In this document: one piece after another, positions 1 to 5,124 of the stretch
How the letters are laid out: the number at the start of each line of letters is the position of its first letter
How positions within the stretch are numbered: position 1 is the stretch's first letter
Source of the DNA: Brachyspira pilosicoli
GTDB lineage: Bacteria > Spirochaetota > Brachyspiria > Brachyspirales > Brachyspiraceae
DNA: 5,124 nucleotides
Assembly (NCBI RefSeq): GCF_019402445.1
Contig: NZ_SRZM01000142.1
Span: 1 to 5,124 of the forward strand
Direction: 5' to 3'
The notes under the pieces: model-generated
Database searches by the model: none
Seen by the model: the letters and a program-made list of their open reading frames with translations, nothing else
Told to the model about the DNA's origin: nothing
Translations under genes and position numbers: made by a program

Positions 1-1615
1 TTTTTTTCAATTCTGAAATAATTTTGAATAATTTATCTTTATCTGTTTCTGTTATTGCCGAAGTAGGTTCATCCATAATAATAATCCATGAATTTGAAGT
101 TAAAGCTTTAATAATTTCTATAAGCTGCTGTTGTCCAATACTCAAATCTCCAATTTTAGAATTTGGATCTATTTTCAAATCAAAATATTTTAAATAATTT
201 CTAGTAATATTTTCCATCTTCTTTAAATTTAAAAAGCAGTTAAAACAAAAAGTTTTTTCTTTACCTAAATTAACATTTTGGCTGACACTAAGTTCTTTAA
301 TATTAAGTAATTCTTGATATATAATAGATATACCTAATTTTTCAGCAATTCTAGGAGATTTAATATCTATAGGTATATCATCAATAAATATTTCTCCCTC
401 ATCTTTGGAATATATACCTGAGAGTATTTTCATAAGAGTTGATTTTCCAGCTCCATTTTCTCCGCATAAAACATGTACTTTACCTCTTTTAATTGTTAAA
501 TTAACATTATCTAAAGCTTTAGCTCCAGAAAAACTTTTAGAAATATTTTTTAAAGTCAATTGCTTATGTTTATTATTTTTTATTAGATTTAATACATCAT
601 CATAATTATTATTATTTTGTTTTATTTTCTTTATCTTAGATTTTAAAGTTTTTAAATTAAAATCATTACTTAGTACAGCTATTAATATTAAGAATCCTTT
701 TATTATGTAATTTAAAAATGGGTGTATATCAACCATTCCTAGTCCAGTAGAAATAATTGATATTAATGCAACACCTAATATAGTTCCTTTTAAATTTCCT
801 TGTCCTCCTAATAAACTAGTTCCTCCTACAACTACTGCTGTTATAACATCGAATTCCATATTGATTCCAGCCATTGGTTGAGCTGATTTTACACGTCCAA
901 CTATCATAATAGTTGAAAGTCCTATAAATAAACCTGAAATTAAATATACTAATATTGTATGACTTATATTGTTAATACCAACAGCTTTTGACATAAAAGG
1001 ATTATCACCCATAATATATGTTTTCCTTCCAAATATAGTTTTTGAAAGTATGAAATTAGATATAATATATGCTATTATTACTAAAATAATAGACAATGGT
1101 ATTAAATTAAATAAAGTTATTTGACTTAATGCATTATATAAATCATTATCAACAATAATACGAGAAGAATTTGTTATTGTAAGAGTTAATCCTCTTGCCA
1201 ATGACATGGTTGCCAATGTAACAATAAAAGGTGCTATTTTAAGATATCCTATAGCAAAGCCATTGATAAATTGAAATAATATACAAATAGAAATGGTAGT
1301 AAATATTCCAACTATTCCAGACATTAAAGCCGAATCTATATTCTGCATAACTATAGCAGCTACAGCTCCAGCAAAGGCAATAACAGCTCCAACAGAAAGA
1401 TCTATTCCACCTATTAACATTACCATAGTCATTCCTATGGAAGCTAATGCAAGAGCAGATGCTTGTCTTCCTATATTCATCAAAGTTGTAAAACTAAAGA
1501 AACCTTTAGAAATAATAGAGAATAATATAAATATAAATATTATAATTAATAAAATAGTAAAATATCTTTTATTCTCATTATTCAATTTAATTTTATTATT
1601 CTCTATTATTTTCAT
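1..1615 (-). CDS. Fused CUT2 sugar ABC transporter permease-ATPase (RbsC-RbsA type), 3' end outside the window
   Basis: One uninterrupted frame of 538 codons runs from the ATG at 1615-1613 to the left window edge. I translated it line by line and found no stop. Residues 1-18 are a polar, Lys/Asn-rich cytoplasmic tail, and a first membrane segment lies at about 19-37. Residues 19-316 form a complete RbsC-type permease: GGIDLSVGA at 69-77, a PFIVTLATMS segment at about 129-138, a cytoplasmic loop GRKTYIMGDN at 196-205, and a Gly-rich VVVGGTSLLGGQGN at 261-274. Residues 319-352 are a charged, Asn-rich linker. An ABC ATPase domain follows: Walker A GENGAGKST 385-393, Q-loop Gln434, signature LSIGQQQ 491-497, Walker B IIIMDEPT 511-518 with catalytic Glu516. 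RbsA-like proteins normally carry two such domains in about 500 residues, so the second is expected beyond the edge. The start is supported by AAAGGA eight bases upstream and a 20-base gap from the binding-protein gene. Its role is to drive sugar import at the inner membrane. The family is certain and the substrate unknown. Confidence 0.93.
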   Translation of the reverse strand, partial: MKIIENNKIKLNNENKRYFTILLIIIFIFILFSIISKGFFSFTTLMNIGRQASALALASIGMTMVMLIGGIDLSVGAVIAFAGAVAAIVMQNIDSALMSGIVGIFTTISICILFQFINGFAIGYLKIAPFIVTLATMSLARGLTLTITNSSRIIVDNDLYNALSQITLFNLIPLSIILVIIAYIISNFILSKTIFGRKTYIMGDNPFMSKAVGINNISHTILVYLISGLFIGLSTIMIVGRVKSAQPMAGINMEFDVITAVVVGGTSLLGGQGNLKGTILGVALISIISTGLGMVDIHPFLNYIIKGFLILIAVLSNDFNLKTLKSKIKKIKQNNNNYDDVLNLIKNNKHKQLTLKNISKSFSGAKALDNVNLTIKRGKVHVLCGENGAGKSTLMKILSGIYSKDEGEIFIDDIPIDIKSPRIAEKLGISIIYQELLNIKELSVSQNVNLGKEKTFCFNCFLNLKKMENITRNYLKYFDLKIDPNSKIGDLSIGQQQLIEIIKALTSNSWIIIMDEPTSAITETDKDKLFKIISELKK

Positions 1616-1623
1616 AATGTTTG

Positions 1624-1629
1624 TCCTTT
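1624..1629 (-). promoter_or_regulatory. Ribosome binding site of the permease-ATPase fusion
   Basis: AAAGGA on the minus strand, eight bases before the ATG at 1615-1613, in the 20-base gap after the binding-protein stop codon. It fixes the start of a gene whose end is not in the window. Confidence 0.75.
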
Positions 1630-1635
1630 TTAATA

Positions 1636-2697
1636 TTATTTAGTTAATAGTTCAGAATCATATAACTCATTTCTATAATCATCAATTTTCATCATAGCCT
1701 CTTTAGGTGAAATAATACTAACATTAGTTAACAATCCAGCATCATTAAGTATTTTTTTATTTTCATCTTTCATAACAAAATGAGTATCTAAATTTAATAC
1801 TTTTTCTTTAGGTTTATATCCATTTGCCAATTGAATAGCTAACTGTATATTCCAATAACCTGTTTTTTTAGCACCTGTTAGTACAGTAGATAAAAAATTT
1901 CCTGATTCAACTAAATCTAATTCTTCTTTATTTCCATCATAGCTTGTGATAATTATATCTTTTCCAGAAGCTTTTACTGCTTGATTAACTGCTATTGTTA
2001 CTGCACCAGATATACTATGTATAGCTTTCAAATCAGGATTAGAAGCTATAATATCTTGAGCTACTTTTAATCCTGTTGCAGGATCCCAATTAGCAGGTTG
2101 TTCTATAACTTCTATATTAGGATAATTAGTCATAGCAGCTTCAAAACCAGCTTGTCTTAAATCAGAAACTAAATTTCCTTTATTTCCATAAATTAATGCT
2201 ACTTTACCTTCTTTACCTATAGTATTAGCTATTATATGAAAAATATTAAAAGTATTTTCATAATCATTGTAAACTGTTGTGTAATTACTATCTACATCAA
2301 CTTTTCCTGCCATAGTAATTGTTGGAATACCTGCTTTAGATGCTTTCTCTATAACAGGTTTTAATCCAACACTATCTATAGGATCTACTAGTATACAATC
2401 AACTTTTTGTTCTATAAAATTTTCTATCAATGAAATTTGGTTGTCGAAATTTTTATCAGCACTTTTCCATATAACTTCGCAACCATAATCCTCTGCCGCT
2501 CTATTTCCTCCTTCAATCATATCTACAAAAAATTGATTAGTCATATCTATAAGAACTACTCCAAGCACTATTTTTTTCTTACCATCGTTATTTCCATTTT
2601 GTGAGGATACATTTTCAGTTTTTGTATCAGTACATCCAACTAATATTAAAGACATCAATAAAACAAAAAATTTAACTAAAGGTACATTTTTTTTCAT
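1636..2697 (-). CDS. Sugar ABC transporter substrate-binding lipoprotein, RbsB-like (CUT2, periplasmic-binding family 4)
   Basis: This 353-residue protein captures a sugar outside the cytoplasmic membrane and delivers it to the permeases. Residues 1-21 are a lipoprotein signal: Lys at 2, 3 and 9, a hydrophobic core 10-20, and a lipobox LVGC with Cys22 as the lipid-bearing residue. A polar Asn/Ser/Lys-rich tether follows to about 41. The mature domain matches RbsB from about 42: NQFF 54-57 for ligand stacking, a DNQ segment 85-87, DPIDS 105-109, Arg181 in DLRQAGF, QPANWDP 200-206 and SYDG 252-255 with Asp254. By my alignment from memory with E. coli RbsB, the Asn-Asp pair after the strand near 226-230 is Ser230-Gly231 here, and the C-terminal ligand Gln is Thr274. 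The ligand is therefore probably not ribose. The gene begins three bases after the permease stop and ends 20 bases before the permease-ATPase fusion, so it sits between the two membrane components. Family assignment is firm; specificity is open. Confidence 0.93.
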   Translation of the reverse strand: MKKNVPLVKFFVLLMSLILVGCTDTKTENVSSQNGNNDGKKKIVLGVVLIDMTNQFFVDMIEGGNRAAEDYGCEVIWKSADKNFDNQISLIENFIEQKVDCILVDPIDSVGLKPVIEKASKAGIPTITMAGKVDVDSNYTTVYNDYENTFNIFHIIANTIGKEGKVALIYGNKGNLVSDLRQAGFEAAMTNYPNIEVIEQPANWDPATGLKVAQDIIASNPDLKAIHSISGAVTIAVNQAVKASGKDIIITSYDGNKEELDLVESGNFLSTVLTGAKKTGYWNIQLAIQLANGYKPKEKVLNLDTHFVMKDENKKILNDAGLLTNVSIISPKEAMMKIDDYRNELYDSELLTK

Positions 2698-2700
2698 TAT

Positions 2701-3669
2701 TTATCTCCTCTTTTTTATATTTTCAAATAATGCATCAAAGGCTACTGCAAAAAGTATAACACAACCTTTAAATACATTTTGCATTTCTGCAGCTATATTT
2801 AAATATGTAAGTGCAGTTCCTATTAAAATTATTATAAAGGAACCAATTACAGTACCAAATATATTGCCCTTTCCTCCGCTCATACTAGTTCCGCCTATAC
2901 AAGTTGCTGCTATTGCATCTGTAAGAACAGAACCTGCTAAACTAGGTGTTGCCATACCTATTTGAGAAACTGTTAACATAGAGGCTAAACCTGTGCATAT
3001 TCCTGCTACGACATATATAAGAATTTTATATTTTTTTACATTAACCCCAGAATATAGTAATGCCTTTTCATCACCTCCTATAGCATAATCATAAGTTCCA
3101 AATTTTGTTTTATTCATTATAACACTTACAAATATAGATATTATGACAAAAACAATAAAAGTAATAGGTATTATGTTAAATAATTTACCATGTCCTAAAT
3201 ATGAAATAAAATCATATTCTGTTAAAATAATCATAGTACCTTTATTAACAAATATTGAAACACCCTGCATTATAGACATCATTGCCAAAGTAGCTATGAA
3301 TGGTAAAATATTAAATTTTGTAATTATAAATCCATTACAAAATCCAATAAAAGCTCCAAATAATATAAATAATAAAGCAAATATAAATATATTATTAGGC
3401 AAAATATTTAATGAATATATGAAACTAGAAAGCATTCCTATAGCAGCAAGTCCATATCCAGAACTAAAATCTATTCCTCCAGATATAATTACTATCATTG
3501 CCCCTATAGCAACTATACCTATAACTGATACCTGATTCATAATATTAATTATTGTATTTAATGATAAAAAACTATTATTTAGAAATGATAATATCACTAT
3601 AAGAATAATTAATATAATGAGTGGCATCAAATTTAAATTATTTTTTTTAGAATTATTTATTTTTATCAT
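2701..3669 (-). CDS. Stand-alone sugar ABC transporter permease, RbsC-like (CUT2)
   Basis: A 322-residue, highly hydrophobic inner-membrane protein of normal length for the family. A short basic, Asn-rich N-tail (1-14) precedes the first membrane segment at about 15-30. Family marks in order: SGGIDFSSG 63-71, the conserved NG-K-PFIATLAMMS block 112-132, the cytoplasmic loop TYDYAIGGDEKAL 192-204 that contacts the ATPase, SGVNV 207-211, ATCIGGTSMSGGKGN 255-269 and a final membrane segment with KGCVILFAVA 301-310. It ends in basic KKRR. It is similar in layout to the permease half of the downstream fusion but clearly diverged from it, so the two look like old paralogues forming a mixed pair rather than a recent duplication. 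The start is supported by GGAG seven bases upstream. The gene follows the amidotransferase-like gene after 30 bases and precedes the binding-protein gene by three. Confidence 0.93.
   Translation of the reverse strand: MIKINNSKKNNLNLMPLIILIILIVILSFLNNSFLSLNTIINIMNQVSVIGIVAIGAMIVIISGGIDFSSGYGLAAIGMLSSFIYSLNILPNNIFIFALLFILFGAFIGFCNGFIITKFNILPFIATLAMMSIMQGVSIFVNKGTMIILTEYDFISYLGHGKLFNIIPITFIVFVIISIFVSVIMNKTKFGTYDYAIGGDEKALLYSGVNVKKYKILIYVVAGICTGLASMLTVSQIGMATPSLAGSVLTDAIAATCIGGTSMSGGKGNIFGTVIGSFIIILIGTALTYLNIAAEMQNVFKGCVILFAVAFDALFENIKKRR
2704..2709 (-). promoter_or_regulatory. Ribosome binding site of the binding-protein gene, inside the end of the permease gene
   Basis: AGGAGA on the minus strand, six bases before the ATG at 2697-2695. 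The same six bases are the last two codons (AGG AGA, Arg-Arg) of the upstream permease, followed by its TAA stop. Translation of the two genes is therefore likely coupled. Confidence 0.8.
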
Positions 3670-3676
3670 GACACCA

Positions 3677-3680
3677 CTCC
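3677..3680 (-). promoter_or_regulatory. Ribosome binding site of the stand-alone permease
   Basis: GGAG on the minus strand, seven bases before the ATG at 3669-3667, in the 30-base gap after the amidotransferase-like gene. An ATG at 3685-3683 lies upstream but is out of frame and is not the start. Confidence 0.65.
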
Positions 3681-3699
3681 ATCATTAGCCAAAATTTAT

Positions 3700-4473
3700 T
3701 TATATTTGTTTACCAAGCCATTTTATTGTTTGAACCCAAAATTTTCCATAATATTCCCAAGGTTGAAAATATTCTGCCCAATGTGGAGAACAGTCACTAG
3801 AAAAAGCAGCTGCCCTTCCTTTTCCATATTCCCAAGTTACTAAAAGAGGATATTCTATTTCATCATCTCCTATATTTATAATTACATTAGCACCATCTTT
3901 AGGTATTATTTTATTGAAGCCTTCAAATACAGGAGCATCTTCCCAAGGTATATCTTTAACAATAGGGTGGGAATTGTCTAACACTTTCATTTTTACACCT
4001 GCTGGAACTTCAACTCTATCATCTAGGCCTTTTAAACAGTTTACAGGTAAAGCTTCTTCAACAGGTGTATCATAATAAGCACCTGTTCCAAATCTTCCGC
4101 TAAAAGATGACCATCCTCCAATCATTATAAGTCCACCGCCATTCTTAGTATAATTTCTTATAGCTCTCATTCTATCTGTTCTTGGAAGAGGAGTGCCTGC
4201 AACCCAAAATGGATATAATGATAATACTTCTGCCTCACAATCACTGATGATGATTACATCATACTCGCTTAATTCTTCTTCAGTTCTTGGAAATTCGGAA
4301 ATAGCTTCATCATTTCTCAAATGTTTTACTTCTATTCCTTCTTTTGTTAAAGAATCAATAAGAGGTTGTCCCCATACATGATGAGAAATTCCTTTTAATT
4401 CCATATTAAAAGGTGAAGCAAGAAATATAGGGCCTATTTTTGTACAAGAATCTCCGGCATATAAAACTTTCAT
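3700..4473 (-). CDS. Putative glutamine amidotransferase-like protein (PF07090 / COG5426 type)
   Basis: A 257-residue soluble protein with no signal peptide or membrane segment. It matches the class I glutamine-amidotransferase-like family often annotated as 'cytoplasmic protein' or DUF1355. Landmarks: strand KVLYAGD 2-8 at the N-terminus, a YDVIIISDCEAE stretch 71-82, GGGLIMIGGWSSFSG 112-126, TPVEEALPV 136-144, DDRVEVPAGV 151-160, HPIVKDIPW 169-177, and a C-terminal block with YGKGRAAAFSSDCSPHW 216-232 and a Trp/Tyr-rich end. The strand-turn that carries the nucleophilic Cys in true amidotransferases reads IGGWSS here, without Cys, so glutaminase activity is doubtful. That is also how I remember other members of the family, so it is not necessarily decay. 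The length looks complete. The start has AAGGAG seven bases upstream. It sits between the oxidoreductase gene and the transporter genes, which suggests a role in handling the same sugar, possibly hydrolysis, isomerisation or sensing. The exact function is unknown. Confidence 0.88.
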   Translation of the reverse strand: MKVLYAGDSCTKIGPIFLASPFNMELKGISHHVWGQPLIDSLTKEGIEVKHLRNDEAISEFPRTEEELSEYDVIIISDCEAEVLSLYPFWVAGTPLPRTDRMRAIRNYTKNGGGLIMIGGWSSFSGRFGTGAYYDTPVEEALPVNCLKGLDDRVEVPAGVKMKVLDNSHPIVKDIPWEDAPVFEGFNKIIPKDGANVIINIGDDEIEYPLLVTWEYGKGRAAAFSSDCSPHWAEYFQPWEYYGKFWVQTIKWLGKQI

Positions 4474-4480
4474 TTTTACT

Positions 4481-4486
4481 CTCCTT
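4481..4486 (-). promoter_or_regulatory. Ribosome binding site of the amidotransferase-like gene
   Basis: AAGGAG on the minus strand, seven bases before the ATG at 4473-4471. It lies in the 29-base gap after the oxidoreductase stop codon and is the strongest Shine-Dalgarno match in the window. Confidence 0.8.
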
Positions 4487-4502
4487 AATAAAATATTATA
4501 AT

Positions 4503-5124
4503 TTATTTTATATCAACTGGAAAACCAGTTTCTATCGATTTAAAACATGCATTTATTATCTTAACAGCTGTTATAGCTGTATCAATATTTGTAATATATT
4601 CTTTCTTGTTTAAAGTAGCATCAACAAAATGGTAAAGTTCCTCTTTTAAATCTCCATTGATTGTTCCATTATATTCAGGCCAATGTAAAATATCAGGATA
4701 TTCAACTTCTTTCTCTGAAATAATAGAAACACCTTGATCCATTATGTTTATATATCCAGCTGCTTTATCTCCAACTATCTCAGCATAAGTATTTATTCCT
4801 AAAGCAGTATTATTTGGTAAAGCCCAACATAATTCTATTATACCTATAGCGCCATTTTCAAAATTAACAATACTTATTACAGTATCCTCAGCATTAACAG
4901 AAAGATGAGAATTAACCTTACAAACTTTTTGTGAATATACTTTAATTGGAGTTGAATCTATATAAGAACACATCATCTCAAAATCATGAACACCTATAAA
5001 ATAAAATATAGATGTATTGCCGCCTAATCGTTCACAATTAGCCCTAGGATTTGTTCTTCTAAAATAGGCATGCACTATTTCTCCTATTTCACCTTTTTTT
5101 ATAGATTCTTTTAATTTTACATAT
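4503..5124 (-). CDS. Gfo/Idh/MocA-family oxidoreductase, C-terminal part (N-terminus outside the window)
   Basis: The frame is open to the right edge; 206 residues are visible, read from codon 5123-5121. Enzymes of this family oxidise or reduce sugars, inositols or their derivatives with NAD(P) in the cytoplasm. The Rossmann domain with its Gly-rich nucleotide site and the EKP motif lie outside the window. What remains is the last part of the hinge helix with KKGEIGEIVHA (9-19 of the fragment), then the alpha/beta C-terminal domain: GVHDFEMM 44-51 with His46 and Asp47 at the usual catalytic His/Asp site, EDTVISIVNFENGAIG, and YAEIVGDKAAGYINI near the end of the sheet. A GTG at 5075-5073 is in frame and could be called as a start, but it encodes the Val of the conserved G-IGEIV motif and codons upstream of it keep matching the family, so the true start is further right. 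The C-terminus looks complete. The next gene starts 29 bases on. The substrate is unknown. Confidence 0.9.
   Translation of the reverse strand, partial: YVKLKESIKKGEIGEIVHAYFRRTNPRANCERLGGNTSIFYFIGVHDFEMMCSYIDSTPIKVYSQKVCKVNSHLSVNAEDTVISIVNFENGAIGIIELCWALPNNTALGINTYAEIVGDKAAGYINIMDQGVSIISEKEVEYPDILHWPEYNGTINGDLKEELYHFVDATLNKKEYITNIDTAITAVKIINACFKSIETGFPVDIK

Noticed and set aside
405..605. Plus-strand open frame of 66 codons
   Set aside because: It lies wholly antisense to the ATPase domain of the fusion gene, which has intact motifs there. It has no family resemblance and is a shadow.
595..660. Frameshift or sequencing error joining two separate genes
   Set aside because: The frame is the same on both sides. 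No stop follows the permease domain in frame, and no good ribosome binding site plus start is seen for a separate ATPase gene at the joint. A lost stop by point mutation cannot be excluded and is covered in the fusion finding.
1293..1643. Plus-strand open frame of 116 codons
   Set aside because: It is antisense to the N-terminal permease segments of the fusion. Its Ile/Pro/Ala-rich composition is the expected mirror of membrane-protein codons.
3143..3535. Plus-strand open frame of 130 codons
   Set aside because: It is antisense to the stand-alone permease, with the same mirror composition and no motif of its own.
4193..4381. Plus-strand open frame of 62 codons
   Set aside because: It is antisense to the conserved middle of the amidotransferase-like gene, with no family resemblance.
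4495..4500. TATAAT on the minus strand upstream of the amidotransferase-like gene, a possible -10 box
   Set aside because: The sequence at proper spacing upstream is only a weak -35 match (TTTCCA). A start there would fall almost on the ribosome binding site, and such hexamers are frequent in DNA this AT-rich.
4515..4530. Perfect 6-bp hairpin AACTGG-AAAA-CCAGTT near the end of the oxidoreductase gene
   Set aside because: The stem is short, lies inside coding sequence and is not followed by a run of U on the minus strand. A match of this size is expected by chance in a 5-kb window, so it is not called as a terminator.
5073..5075. GTG as the start codon of the oxidoreductase
   Set aside because: It is the Val codon of the conserved GEIGEIV segment. 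The frame continues upstream to the window edge with family-like sequence.

Overview
The window is strongly AT-rich. Its codon use favours TTA, ATA, AAA, AAT and GGA, Shine-Dalgarno sites are good (AAGGAG type) and the genetic code is standard. This fits a low-GC anaerobe such as Brachyspira, a Clostridium relative or a fusobacterium. I cannot choose among these from the sequence alone. Brachyspira is a guess based on general flavour.

All genes lie on the minus strand, packed head to tail with gaps of 3 to 30 bases, so the window reads as an internal slice of one operon transcribed from right to left. In order of transcription it holds: (1) the C-terminal two thirds of a Gfo/Idh/MocA-family NAD(P)-dependent oxidoreductase, whose N-terminus is off the right edge; (2) a 257-residue protein of the putative glutamine-amidotransferase-like family (PF07090/COG5426 type); (3) a stand-alone CUT2 (ribose type) sugar ABC permease; (4) a lipoprotein sugar-binding protein of the RbsB type; (5) one long open frame that begins as a second CUT2 permease and continues without a stop into an RbsA-type ATPase domain, running off the left edge. 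Gene 5 covers positions 1-1615 and is easy to miss because its stop codon lies outside the window.

Together these form a carbohydrate uptake and processing operon. The lipoprotein captures a sugar or polyol, the two unlike permeases plus the fused ATPase import it, and the oxidoreductase probably oxidises or reduces it or a derivative. The amidotransferase-like protein has no assured activity. The substrate cannot be named: two polar ligand contacts known from E. coli RbsB are replaced in this binding protein, which argues against plain ribose.

The most notable feature is the permease-ATPase fusion. With one membrane domain welded to what should be a tandem-NBD ATPase, plus a separate second permease next door, the simplest model is a 1:1 complex with two different membrane subunits. 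No promoter, terminator, RNA gene, mobile element, CRISPR array or convincing repeat was found, and no stretch over 300 bases lacks a gene.
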